Part shown: piece after piece, positions 1-7,478 of the stretch
Layout: every line of letters starts with the position of its first letter
Position numbering within the stretch: position 1 is the stretch's first letter
NCBI GenBank assembly: GCA_028717055.1
Contig: JAQUOO010000041.1
Location: forward strand, 1-9,947
Direction: 5' to 3'
Source of the DNA: Candidatus Omnitrophota bacterium
Lineage (GTDB): Bacteria > Omnitrophota > Gorgyraeia > Gygaellales > Profunditerraquicolaceae
DNA length: 9,947 bases
The notes under the pieces: generated by a model
What the model was told of the DNA's origin: nothing
What the model saw: the letters and a program-made list of their open reading frames with translations, nothing else
The model's database searches: none
Made by a program: the position numbers and the translations under genes

Positions 1-1095
1 GAAAATGGCCGTAGGCGCGACCGAAGCAAATATGGCGCTGGCAGCAGCCGGTTGGAACACATTCACCAGCATATTGGGGAACCCGACAAAAAGAATAAAA
101 ATAAAAGTTGAATAGATGATCCCCAACTTCAAACCGGACATGGTTGAACGGTGGGCTTTTTCCGGATGCCCGGCGCCCATATGCCTTCCCACCAAACTGG
201 TTACGCCAATCTCTATGCCGATGAGCGGAACAAAAGAAACAAAATCCCAGTTAAAAACTATGGTCGCGGCGGTTGCCGTTGCCGGGCCCAGAGAATGAAA
301 TATCATCACCATAGAATTAAAAGCGATAATATTCAAGAGCATCTCAAATCCGGTAGGAGAACCAAAGTATAAAAGTTTTCCGGCCAAATTCCGGTCAAAA
401 CGGAATGAATTTTCAATATTATATTCCCGGCGGTTATGCGCGCTAAAATAGGCAACCAGCAAAATAAGCAAACCCGCAAAACTTCCTAAAATAGCGGCGT
501 AGGCCGCGCCCCGGATTCCCCAGGCAGGAAGACCCAGTTTGCCAAAAATAAAGATGTAACCCAAAACCACATTGACAAGCATGGCGGCAAACGAAGCAAC
601 CATAACGATGCGCGTGCGGCCGATCCCGGAAAAGAAACCGCTCAAGCTCATCCGCATAAGGCTGATAATCGAGCCGTAAAGCAGGATATTGAAATAAGCA
701 ATCTGCGGGCCAAGCTGTTCTTTTTGCACGCCGATAAAAGAAAACAGCCAATATGCTGCCGGCCGGGAAATCAGGATCAGCGGATACGCGCAACAGGAAA
801 AAATTAACGCCTGCGTCAATACCAGGCTACAATCCCGTTTCCTCTTGGCGCCTAAGTGTTGAGCCACTAACGCGGTGGTAAAACCGGCCAAGCCGACAAA
901 AAAGGACATCAGCATAAAAGAAGCCAGGCCTCCTGCCATAACCGCATTCATCAATTCAGGCTTCAAGCGCGCCAGGAAGAGCCGGTCGGTAAAAACCATC
1001 ACCACATCGCAAGCATAGGAAATAACCATCGGCAGAGAAATAGCCAGAACTTCGGCTATCCCTCCTTCTTTTAAATGCAGTTTTATAGCGGACAC
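1..1095 (-). CDS. MATE family multidrug/Na+ antiporter (3' end missing)
   Basis: This encodes an inner-membrane efflux transporter of the MATE (NorM/DinF-like) family, which exchanges cations for organic drugs or metabolites. The frame is open for 365 codons from a GTG at 1095 to the window edge. Family members have about 450 residues and 12 helices, so roughly the last 80-90 residues are outside the window. The protein is strongly hydrophobic throughout. Family landmarks include the first helix around residues 17-37, VAQHLGAKR near 77-85, a GIRGAAYAAIL stretch in the middle, and VGRHMGAGHPEKA after it. The GTG start was chosen because AGGAG at 1104-1108 lies 8 bases upstream and because the N-terminus begins just before the first helix. 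It follows the unknown gene by 46 bp and is probably the last visible member of the dus operon. The substrate cannot be inferred. Family assignment is confident. Confidence 0.9.
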   Translation of the reverse strand, partial: MSAIKLHLKEGGIAEVLAISLPMVISYACDVVMVFTDRLFLARLKPELMNAVMAGGLASFMLMSFFVGLAGFTTALVAQHLGAKRKRDCSLVLTQALIFSCCAYPLILISRPAAYWLFSFIGVQKEQLGPQIAYFNILLYGSIISLMRMSLSGFFSGIGRTRIVMVASFAAMLVNVVLGYIFIFGKLGLPAWGIRGAAYAAILGSFAGLLILLVAYFSAHNRREYNIENSFRFDRNLAGKLLYFGSPTGFEMLLNIIAFNSMVMIFHSLGPATATAATIVFNWDFVSFVPLIGIEIGVTSLVGRHMGAGHPEKAHRSTMSGLKLGIIYSTFIFILFVGFPNMLVNVFQPAAASAIFASVAPTAIF

Positions 1096-1141
1096 TAACT
1101 ACTCCTGTAATCTGGTTTAATGTTAGGCATAGGGGGTGCTT

Positions 1142-1858
1142 CTAATCTTTCAACTGCGACCCGGAAAGAAGCTCTCTGGCGCCATTCTTATCCTGAATAT
1201 AGACTTCGGGAATAAATTCCACGGAATTAGGAATAAGATCGTCCATAACCTTTTTAATCCGCATCTGCTGGGTGGCATTCTGCAAATCAAAAATAGGATT
1301 TTGGCTTAGGTCGTTCAATAAAAGGATAACCGGATCGTGCGGAAAGATAAAATCCTTTAAAAGCTGTTTAATAAGCAGGTCTAAATAATCAGGCTTGTCT
1401 TTGAATACATTGACCGCGGTTTTAAAAGCAATCTTTCCCCAGTCGTAAGCCACGGTTTTATGCAGCAGAGCGTAGGCAGAAGAATATTTAACCATCCGGA
1501 CTTGCCCGGGGGATAATTTAATTGCCGTATTCATAATGAGAGAGGTTAGCTCCGCGTGCTTAAAGGTTCTGATTTCTTTGTGGATGTCGATAGTCAAAAG
1601 ATCAAAGATAAAAACTCCGCGCACGCCGCTTGTGGCGTTGATTGTGCTGCGCTTTAAGAAATCTTCTACCGCATCCCAAAGGATTTTTTCATCGTTACGG
1701 ATAAAATTTAAGGCCAAAAGAATACAAGCCTGGCCTTCACGGACTGCCTGGTATTGGCGGACCTTATCTTCGTTATGCCCGACATAGGAAATTTCGTCAA
1801 AGAGCGGCATATGCCGGAAGAGGTTGGAATTTTGAAAGCCGAAGTCGATTAAATTCAT
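1142..1858 (-). CDS. Uncharacterised 238-residue protein, translationally coupled to dus
   Basis: I do not recognise this family. The ATG at 1858 overlaps the TGA stop of the dus gene as ATGA, and the sequence before it carries only a weak AGGG, so translational coupling to dus is likely. The frame stays open further upstream, but that region is the end of dus, so the short start is preferred. The product is soluble: no signal peptide or membrane helix is visible. It begins MNLIDFGFQNSNLF and looks like a mixed alpha/beta protein. Features that may help a search are SGVRGVFIFDLLTIDIHKE (about residues 78-96), the helix-rich stretch LSPGQVRMVKYSSAYALLHK (about 114-133), and FPHDPVILLLNDLSQNPIFD in the last third. 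No catalytic motif is evident. Its place between a tRNA-modifying enzyme and a transporter does not define a role. Confidence that it is a real gene is high because of the overlap, the length and the codon-like composition. Confidence 0.8.
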   Translation of the reverse strand: MNLIDFGFQNSNLFRHMPLFDEISYVGHNEDKVRQYQAVREGQACILLALNFIRNDEKILWDAVEDFLKRSTINATSGVRGVFIFDLLTIDIHKEIRTFKHAELTSLIMNTAIKLSPGQVRMVKYSSAYALLHKTVAYDWGKIAFKTAVNVFKDKPDYLDLLIKQLLKDFIFPHDPVILLLNDLSQNPIFDLQNATQQMRIKKVMDDLIPNSVEFIPEVYIQDKNGARELLSGSQLKD

Positions 1859-2811
1859 AATACCCTGTGAATTATCTCTTCCATATCCAGACGCGTCCTG
1901 GCCCGGGAAGATTTTTCTCTTAAGGGGCGGGTGTTGCGGAAGCCTTTTGTATACCAAGAAAAGAATTTGCGGAATAAAACCACTCCGTTTCGCTCTCCAT
2001 AAAAAGCTATAGAAGCGTCCAAATGCTCCAGCATTACCTTAACCACTTTTGGTTTTGCGGGTTTCGGGATGACTTTACCGGTTTTCAGGAATTCTTTTAT
2101 TTCCTGGAATATCCACGGGTTGCCAAATGAACCGCGGGCAAGCACCAGGCCGTCGCAATGGGTTTCGTTAAGCATTTTTTGGGCCAGTTGCGCCGAGAAA
2201 ACGTCGCCGCTGGCAATAACCGGGATACTTAAGGCTTGTTTTACTTTTTTGATTGCCGCATAATCTACGCTTCCGCCATATTCCTGCGCCCTGGTCCTGC
2301 CGTGGATGAATAACGCGCTTACTCCGGCATCCTGGGCGCAAAGCGCTACTTCTTTGGCGTTAACGCTATCTTTATCCCAACCCGAACGGATTTTTACGGT
2401 TACCGGAATTTGAGAACTCTTCACTACTAACTTAAGCAACTTATGCAGCTTCTTGGGGTCTTTGAGTAAAGCTGAGCCTTCGCCCCGGCGAATAACTTTT
2501 TTTGCCGGACAGGCGGCGTTAAAATCCAGTAAATCAAATTTATATTTTTTGAGCACATCCAGAGCCTTAAGAATAAATCTTTCTTCACACCCCAAAATTT
2601 GCACGCCTAAAGGCTTATCCTTAAGATGCGAACTAAGCATATCCTGCGTGCGCCGGCTTTTATGGCTGATAGAGCGGGCGTTAATCATCTCGACAAAAGC
2701 CAGTTCTGCGCCGAACTTGCGGTTAAGCATACGAAAAGGCAGGTCGCTGACGCCGGCCATCGGGGCGAGGATTAAATTTGATTTTAGATTAAGATCACCT
2801 ATTCTTAACAT
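1855..2811 (-). CDS. dusB: tRNA-dihydrouridine synthase (DusB type)
   Basis: This flavoenzyme reduces uridine to dihydrouridine in the D-loop of tRNA using FMN and NADPH, in the cytoplasm. The 318-residue length is normal for bacterial Dus proteins. The TIM-barrel motifs appear in order: LILAPMAGVSDLPFR (13-27), the catalytic cysteine C101 in NAACPAKKVIRRGEGSALL, the FMN-site lysine in VKIRSGWD (139-146), H170 in FIHGRTR, SGDVFS (201-206), and LARGSFGNPWIF (224-235). The usual NxGCP motif reads NAACP here, a mild change. The C-terminal helical RNA-binding domain is present and ends RLDMEEIIHRVL. The ATG at 2811 is the only reasonable start, since a TAA lies in frame just upstream. It has no Shine-Dalgarno sequence and sits in the AT-rich edge of the palindrome at 2836-2936. 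Assignment to Dus is firm; the B subtype, rather than A or C, rests on general resemblance. Confidence 0.93.
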   Translation of the reverse strand: MLRIGDLNLKSNLILAPMAGVSDLPFRMLNRKFGAELAFVEMINARSISHKSRRTQDMLSSHLKDKPLGVQILGCEERFILKALDVLKKYKFDLLDFNAACPAKKVIRRGEGSALLKDPKKLHKLLKLVVKSSQIPVTVKIRSGWDKDSVNAKEVALCAQDAGVSALFIHGRTRAQEYGGSVDYAAIKKVKQALSIPVIASGDVFSAQLAQKMLNETHCDGLVLARGSFGNPWIFQEIKEFLKTGKVIPKPAKPKVVKVMLEHLDASIAFYGERNGVVLFRKFFSWYTKGFRNTRPLREKSSRARTRLDMEEIIHRVL

Positions 2812-2835
2812 ATATAATATTTATTGCAAAAATCC

Positions 2836-2936
2836 CAATATCCAAGCCCCAATGACGAATGAAGTTCCAAATCCCAAGTTCCAATTCTGGATATTGGATC
2901 ATTGGGATTTCATTCGGATTCGGGATTTGGATATTG
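2836..2936. repeat. 101-bp imperfect palindrome, MITE/REP-like, between pgi and dus
   Basis: The outer ends CAATATCCAA (2836-2845) and TTGGATATTG (2927-2936) are perfect inverted copies. Inner blocks such as CGAATGAA/TTCATTCG also pair, with small gaps. The centre reads CCAAT-TCTGG-ATATTGG. The element fills most of the 138-bp gap between pgi and dus. Both flanks carry a T-run immediately outside the stem: TTTTTT at 2939-2944 on the plus strand, and TTTTT on the minus strand just past 2836. It could therefore act as a terminator in either orientation. Composition rich in CCAAT/AATCCC words is typical of short intergenic repeats I know from metagenomic bacterial genomes. Mobility and copy number cannot be judged from one copy. 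Confidence 0.7.
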
Positions 2937-2949
2937 ATCTTTTTTCTAA

Positions 2950-4422
2950 TCAAATAATATACTTGGGGTTTTTAATAAGAGGGTTATTCTTAATTTCATT
3001 GGCTATGTCCTGGGAAACGCCGGGCTTGCCTAATTTATAATACATATAATTCTTATAGCCTTCTACTCCGGGCTGGTCAAAGGCGTTGACATTCAGCAGT
3101 TCGCCTTCAAAGGCAGTGGCCATTTCAAAGAAAAATAAAAGCGCGCCCCAGTTATAGCCGGAAACTTCCGGCAGGATAATCGTGCAGTTCGGGCGGCTCT
3201 CCCTGACCAACGCCCATTCAGTGGCTTCTTCAGCCAGCGTAATCAAAGCGGAAAAAGTTTTTCCTGACAATAGGTCGCCTTTACCCGGAATTTTAATTTC
3301 GTTTTTAAACTTATCTACCCGGATAAAAGTTATAACTTTATTATTTTCGCCTTCCACATTGTTCTGTTGGACCGAATGCAGGTCGCCGGTGCCGCGGCAG
3401 GGAATCGGCGTCCTGCCGACGCAAACCACAGCGCCCTTATCCTGAACCCATGTTTCAACGCCGTCAGCCGAAACCTCGACTTTGCGGGCATATTTTTTGC
3501 CCAAGCTCTCGGCCAATAATTGCACATACCAGTCAGCGGTTGATTTTAAAGTTTCTGAAAAAGGCATCATTACGGCTAGAGATTTATTCTTTTTCTTATA
3601 AAGAATATAGTGCAACAGCGCATATATATAAGCGGGGTTTTGGCTGCAATCGTTAATACTGCACTGAACAGACATATCTTTGGCGCCGGCTAAAACATCT
3701 TTCAGGCTAACTCCCAAAATAGCCAGATGCAAAAGGCCCATATTCAATTCGGAGAATCTCCCGCCCACTCCTTTTAATAAAGGCAGGCTGCGAAAACTTA
3801 AAACGTCATTTTGCTGTTCCGCGGCAACTATTTTACGCAAGGACCCGCCCGCGGGATCGGTGATAGCGATAATCTGACGGCCGTATTTCTTGCCAATTGT
3901 TTTTTTAAGCCACTGCTGAACTACCATAAAGGCGGCTTTGGTTTCGGTAGTTTCTCCGGATTTGGAGATGACCACGACAAAGGTTTTTTTAGGATTAAGG
4001 TTTTTCAAAAGGACGCTTAGGGTGTCGGGGTCGAGGTTGTTTCCTTCGAAATAAATTCGCGGCCTTCCCTTCCTTGCCTGGGAAAACTCGTTGAAGTAAA
4101 CCGGCGCAAGCGCGTCCTGCGCCGCTTTTAAGCCTAGATAAGAGCCGCCGATACCTAAAGAAATCACGTTGTCGAATTTTGCGGCGATTTCTTTGCCTAA
4201 ATCCTGGATTTCTTTGATCGCTTTTCCATCCTGATAAGGCAAGGCAGCCCATTCCAAATTCAGTTTTATCCTGCTAGAGGAATTCGCCAAAATCTTCTTT
4301 AAGTGTTCATAAGCTTTAAGGGCGTCCCCGGAAAACTCAAAGATGTCTTTTTCTTCCACGCCGTGGGCGCTGCCGACATTTACGCTAAACATATTGTTAA
4401 AATCGAATTTGACGCCTTTCAT
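2950..4422 (-). CDS. pgi: Glucose-6-phosphate isomerase
   Basis: This enzyme interconverts glucose 6-phosphate and fructose 6-phosphate in glycolysis and gluconeogenesis. The 490 residues carry the two SIS domains of the family. Sugar-phosphate binding motifs are SLGIGGSYLG (88-97) and VISKSGETTET (151-161), followed by GVGGRFSELN (218-227). Likely catalytic residues are E305 in LLAESLGKK, H349 in GDLHSVQQ and K457 in NAFDQPGVEGYKN. The FDQPGVEGYK and GDLHS forms resemble the shorter Bacillus/Thermotoga-type enzymes more than the roughly 550-residue enterobacterial type. The ATG start is preceded by AGAAGGGA at suitable spacing. It lies 12 bp after the small unknown gene at 4435-4770 and should be transcribed from the promoter at 4791-4819. 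The palindrome after its stop may end the transcript. Nothing appears broken. Confidence 0.96.
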   Translation of the reverse strand: MKGVKFDFNNMFSVNVGSAHGVEEKDIFEFSGDALKAYEHLKKILANSSSRIKLNLEWAALPYQDGKAIKEIQDLGKEIAAKFDNVISLGIGGSYLGLKAAQDALAPVYFNEFSQARKGRPRIYFEGNNLDPDTLSVLLKNLNPKKTFVVVISKSGETTETKAAFMVVQQWLKKTIGKKYGRQIIAITDPAGGSLRKIVAAEQQNDVLSFRSLPLLKGVGGRFSELNMGLLHLAILGVSLKDVLAGAKDMSVQCSINDCSQNPAYIYALLHYILYKKKNKSLAVMMPFSETLKSTADWYVQLLAESLGKKYARKVEVSADGVETWVQDKGAVVCVGRTPIPCRGTGDLHSVQQNNVEGENNKVITFIRVDKFKNEIKIPGKGDLLSGKTFSALITLAEEATEWALVRESRPNCTIILPEVSGYNWGALLFFFEMATAFEGELLNVNAFDQPGVEGYKNYMYYKLGKPGVSQDIANEIKNNPLIKNPKYII

Positions 4423-4434
4423 AGTTGTCCCTTC

Positions 4435-4770
4435 TTAAATCGAGAAAATGTGACAGGCTATTTTTACGGTTACGCGCTTACCATCCTGCCAAGGCCAAAG
4501 CATAGCGAAGATGGATTCATTTTTTTCATTTTTAAAATAAAGGGCCTGTCCGGGCATAAGCCCCCCAAAATCATTTATTTTTTCCTGTAATCCTGCGGGC
4601 AGGTCGCTGGTGGATGTGGACACCGGCTCGCCGAAGAAATTTTTGAATCTGGCGATAAGCTTAGGCAGTTCTTCCGTAGTGATGACCGCCTCAAAATAAT
4701 CGCTCCTGTCGGTGCGCAGGGTTTCAAAGTTTATATCGCTTAATCCATCCCGAATTTTACAAAATTCCAT
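4435..4770 (-). CDS. Uncharacterised 111-residue protein upstream of pgi
   Basis: I do not recognise the product. It is small, soluble and acidic to neutral, beginning MEFCKIRDGLSDINFETLRT. It has an alternating strand/helix look: ITTEELPKLIARFKNFFGEP near residues 30-49 is helix-like, GLMPGQALYFKNEKNESIFA near 70-89 looks like a beta hairpin, and the end GKRVTVKIACHIFSI looks like a final strand. No enzyme motif, signal peptide or membrane helix is seen. The ATG at 4770 follows GAGGAAGGG at good distance, and a consensus-like promoter sits just upstream. The 12-bp gap to pgi indicates co-transcription, so a role linked to sugar-phosphate metabolism is possible but unsupported. That it is a real gene is well supported by promoter, ribosome binding site and tight spacing. 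Confidence 0.75.
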   Translation of the reverse strand: MEFCKIRDGLSDINFETLRTDRSDYFEAVITTEELPKLIARFKNFFGEPVSTSTSDLPAGLQEKINDFGGLMPGQALYFKNEKNESIFAMLWPWQDGKRVTVKIACHIFSI

Positions 4771-4790
4771 TTGCCCTTCCTCTCTGCTGA

Positions 4791-4819
4791 ATTATATCAA
4801 ATAACCGTTCAAATGACAA
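4791..4819 (-). promoter_or_regulatory. Sigma-70 promoter for the 111-residue gene and pgi
   Basis: On the minus strand TTGTCA (4819-4814) is followed by exactly 17 bases and a perfect TATAAT (4796-4791). Transcription would start near 4784, giving a short leader containing GAGGAAGGG before the ATG at 4770. The -35 box begins only two bases past the stop codon of the upstream deacetylase gene, so this is an internal promoter that gives pgi its own expression. Confidence 0.8.
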
Positions 4820-4820
4820 T

Positions 4821-6164
4821 TTAATGATCCAAGATTTTAAGCTTGCGGAAACCCGCAGAATCCAGCGGCAAAAAGGTTTTATCCGTAACCACGCAGGTCA
4901 GGATAAAATCCGGATCCCCCAAGAGTTTAAGCGGCACCTTCAGGATAAAATAACTGCCCCGCAACAAAGCAGTGGTTCCTGCGGGCTCCAGCGTTTTTTT
5001 CAGGGCCAGCTCTTCGACTGTTACTCTGTCTTTTTTGGTGCGCACGCGGATGTTGGGCATTTTGCTGTAAGGAACTTCGTCGTTATACCCGAAGAAATAG
5101 AACCGGAAAAACAACCTGTCTTTTACTTCCGGAGGCTTTCTTACCCTTACCCACAAGCTGTCATCAACTACGGCGTAGCTAACCCGCTTATCGCTGTTGA
5201 ACAACTCCGCGGTTTTCGTCACACCCGAATCCTGTCTCTTTAAGCTGATAACCGGATAATCCCCAAAAAGCTCATTGCCGCGCACAAAAGCCAGCAGGTA
5301 AAACGCGCTCACACAGGTCTGGCTGCGATAAGAAAGCATGGCTTTATATTTATTCTCTATCTCTTCTTTTGTCAGCTTAAAACTGAACCAGTTAATCAAT
5401 CCGTCGGGAAAATCCTTTTCCGAAGGAGAAAGCTCTAAATCCGGATGGTAATGCCGGGGGGAAGGCCAGCCTGGAGTGTGCACAAAATATGCGTAGACCT
5501 TCGGTTCAGGAAGCTCTTTCTTCAAGTCCTGCAGGGCAATTTGCAGGAAACAATAATACGCCCAGTGGTCGCCGTTGACATCGGCCGGATGCGAAACGAA
5601 AATCTTATTGGGCCTATACCCAAGGAGCACTCTTTTTAGATCAGAGAGGATATTTTCGGACTTATAGGGCGCGCCGAAAGAAGGCGCTTCCTTATAGGGC
5701 ACGTAAGACTGGCGCGTAAGAATATCTTTAAAGGGCGCGCTCTTCTCCCAGGAAGAAAAAAACATAGTGTCGGTGCCGTAATCAGGATACCCCAGAAAAA
5801 TGAGGTCGCGCTCATCCACGCCCAGTATCTTCATCGCCTTTTTGGCTTCTTCTTCCCGAACCTTGCCCATAGCGATAAATTCGGAGTTGCGTAAAACCAG
5901 CCATTTTTTGTAGACAATGAAGGCGAATTCGTTATGGTCGCCGTTAGTCAGGTAGGCAATCTTGACTTGGGCCCCGGATTTAACCGCCCGCTGGATTACG
6001 CCGCCGCAGCCGATGTCTTCATCGTCAGGATGCGGCGCCAGAATCAAGACGCGGTCATTTTTACTAAACGGCTCGATGGAAGGGAATTCTCCCGCCGACG
6101 CTACGGCGGTAAATAATAAAACGGCAAACAAATAAACAGGAGCAAGAAAACTCTTTTTTCGCAT
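4821..6164 (-). CDS. Exported PIG-L/LmbE-family deacetylase with extra C-terminal domain
   Basis: This is probably a zinc-dependent N-acetyl-sugar deacetylase acting outside the cytoplasm. Residues 1-24 form a clear signal peptide (MRKK, a hydrophobic core, then AVASA before GEF). The catalytic domain follows. APHPDDEDIGCGG (43-55) supplies the metal ligands H45 and D48 and the general base among the DD pair. LTNGDHNEF (72-80) is the next family block. SHPADVNGDHWAYY (191-204) holds the likely third ligand H200. Typical PIG-L proteins have about 220-300 residues; this one has 447. The last 130 or so residues (about 315-447) look like a beta-sandwich, with a stretch KVPLKLLGDPDFILTCVVT that recalls carbohydrate-binding modules; that reading is inference. 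The ATG follows GGAAGGGG and lies 11 bp after the cyclophilin stop. It is the last gene of the exported-protein operon. The sugar substrate is unknown. Confidence 0.88.
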   Translation of the reverse strand: MRKKSFLAPVYLFAVLLFTAVASAGEFPSIEPFSKNDRVLILAPHPDDEDIGCGGVIQRAVKSGAQVKIAYLTNGDHNEFAFIVYKKWLVLRNSEFIAMGKVREEEAKKAMKILGVDERDLIFLGYPDYGTDTMFFSSWEKSAPFKDILTRQSYVPYKEAPSFGAPYKSENILSDLKRVLLGYRPNKIFVSHPADVNGDHWAYYCFLQIALQDLKKELPEPKVYAYFVHTPGWPSPRHYHPDLELSPSEKDFPDGLINWFSFKLTKEEIENKYKAMLSYRSQTCVSAFYLLAFVRGNELFGDYPVISLKRQDSGVTKTAELFNSDKRVSYAVVDDSLWVRVRKPPEVKDRLFFRFYFFGYNDEVPYSKMPNIRVRTKKDRVTVEELALKKTLEPAGTTALLRGSYFILKVPLKLLGDPDFILTCVVTDKTFLPLDSAGFRKLKILDH

Positions 6165-6175
6165 CTACCCCTTCC

Positions 6176-6724
6176 TTATTTCTTCAAATATGCTTTGATA
6201 ATCTTCTGCTCGGCAAGCGGCCTGTCGGAAGCGCCGGTGCGGACGTTTTCTATTTTTTGCACCGTATCGTAACCCGATATAACTTCGCCGAAAATAGTAT
6301 GGCGCATATTTAGCCACGGGGTAGAGGCAGTGGTAATAAAAAACTGGCTGCCGTTAGTGCCGGGGCCGGCATTGGCCATGGCTAAAATCCCGGGTTTATC
6401 GAATTTTACGCTGGGAGTTACTTCGTCTGCAAAAGGTTTTCCCCAAACCGACTCTCCTCCCGCGCCTGTTCCGGTAGGGTCTCCGCCCTGAATCATAAAG
6501 CCTTTGATTACCCGATGGAAAATCAATCCGTTGTAATAGCCTTGTTCGGCCAGCCGGGTAAAATTTTCGCAGGCCTTGGGCGCTGTTTCAGGCATAAGTT
6601 TAATTTCTAGCGCTCCCTGACTGGTTTCAAGCACAACGATGTCACTATCCATACTATAGACTCCTTTGGTAAATAGATTGATAAAAAATAGCGCGACTAT
6701 GATCGGTATAACCTTTTTTGCCAT
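6176..6724 (-). CDS. Exported cyclophilin-type peptidyl-prolyl cis-trans isomerase
   Basis: This enzyme catalyses proline cis-trans isomerisation and assists protein folding. The first ~24 residues (MAKKVIPIIVALFFINLFTK and following) are a signal peptide or N-terminal anchor, so the site of action is the periplasm or outer membrane side. The cyclophilin domain (28-180) contains FHRVIKGFMIQGGD (69-82) with the catalytic R71, LAMANAGPGTNGSQFFIT (114-131), and TPWLNMRHTIFGEV (135-148) with the tryptophan equivalent of the cyclosporin-contact position. The length, 182 residues, is normal for bacterial PpiA/PpiB-type enzymes plus a leader. The ATG follows GGAGGGG. It starts 9 bp after the acetolactate decarboxylase stop, and 11 bp separate it from the deacetylase. 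It may fold the exported products of the same operon, which is inference from context. Confidence 0.94.
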   Translation of the reverse strand: MAKKVIPIIVALFFINLFTKGVYSMDSDIVVLETSQGALEIKLMPETAPKACENFTRLAEQGYYNGLIFHRVIKGFMIQGGDPTGTGAGGESVWGKPFADEVTPSVKFDKPGILAMANAGPGTNGSQFFITTASTPWLNMRHTIFGEVISGYDTVQKIENVRTGASDRPLAEQKIIKAYLKK

Positions 6725-6733
6725 TTCCCCTCC

Positions 6734-7468
6734 CTAGCTGACGGCCTCCTGATTATCGGGCAAAGCCATAAAGAAATTATTCATCTTCTGTATTCTGATT
6801 ATGCCTTGCGACAGGCTGCAATCAAGAAGGTGCCCGCCGGATTTTTTGTCGCGGCTGATGAAATGAAAATGATACCCGCTGAAATTGAGTTCTTTCATAT
6901 AGCCCGGAAAATAAAATCCGACTAACGCGCCTTTGATACCGGAGAATTCCGCAACGCTTTGGGACTTGGCAACTTCGGAAAACGGCTTGTAGGGCTTATC
7001 TTGTTTTACGAAACTGTGGGTTTTAACAGCAACGAAATCACCTTCGACTTTAATAGCAAAAATAGAATTCTTGTCGGGTATAAGCAAATCCAGATATTCC
7101 AGCAATTGTTTGTAGGTTAAGGAATTATAGTGGACCGCCTCGGTAGAAGACCGGAAGAAATCAACCACCGCAAAGGGAACTTTCAGTTTGTTGGAGGCTC
7201 GGGAGATTTTACCGTCTGATTTCGCCTGATAGCAAACCCCTCCGACAAGAATCAATTCCCCGTCAATGCCGTTGAAAGTCCCGATCCCGAAATTGCCATG
7301 TTCTTTTAGCTGCCCGACACTAAGCCCGCCGTCGTAAGCGCCCGCCAGAAAAGCGCTACTAGTGGAATATTGATAGATTATCGACTTGTTTTGCTGGCTA
7401 AGATGGACGCAGCCGGATGAGAATACGACTGTCCAGGCTAGAAGTAAAGCGGTATATTTTTTAGGCAT
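6734..7468 (-). CDS. budA: Lipoprotein form of alpha-acetolactate decarboxylase
   Basis: The family converts 2-acetolactate to acetoin with a zinc centre. Residues 28-238 match it: IYQYSTSSAFLAGAYDGGLS (31-50), HGNFGIGTFNGIDGELILVG (57-76), VPFAVVDFF, KQDKPYKPF, then GYHFHFISRDKKSGGHLLD (198-216). The zinc histidines are H200, H202 and H213, and E71 matches the conserved active-site glutamate. Compared with the Brevibacillus enzyme as I recall it (R145, E65, H194/196/207), all positions are offset by six. The catalytic arginine is replaced by H151, and the chain ends at 244, probably before the C-terminal glutamate. Residues 1-20 form a lipoprotein signal ending FSSGC, so the mature protein should be lipid-anchored at C20, which is unusual for this enzyme. 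The start follows AAGGA, 7 bases upstream and 10 bp after the DUF296 gene. The fold is certain, but the classical activity is doubtful. Confidence 0.88.
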   Translation of the reverse strand: MPKKYTALLLAWTVVFSSGCVHLSQQNKSIIYQYSTSSAFLAGAYDGGLSVGQLKEHGNFGIGTFNGIDGELILVGGVCYQAKSDGKISRASNKLKVPFAVVDFFRSSTEAVHYNSLTYKQLLEYLDLLIPDKNSIFAIKVEGDFVAVKTHSFVKQDKPYKPFSEVAKSQSVAEFSGIKGALVGFYFPGYMKELNFSGYHFHFISRDKKSGGHLLDCSLSQGIIRIQKMNNFFMALPDNQEAVS

Positions 7469-7478
7469 AGCGCATTCC

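Noticed and set aside
443..793. Open frame of 116 codons on the minus strand
   Set aside because: It is an alternative frame inside the MATE transporter gene, whose own frame is open from 1095 to the edge and carries family motifs.
1093..1129. Eleven-codon minus-strand reading frame (MPNIKPDYRSS) whose TAG overlaps the GTG of the transporter gene
   Set aside because: It has no ribosome binding site and could easily arise by chance in a 46-bp gap; a regulatory upstream peptide cannot be supported.
2453..3040. Plus-strand open frame of 195 codons across dus and the palindrome
   Set aside because: It is antisense to the conserved Dus motifs, spans a palindromic intergenic repeat and lacks any family signature.
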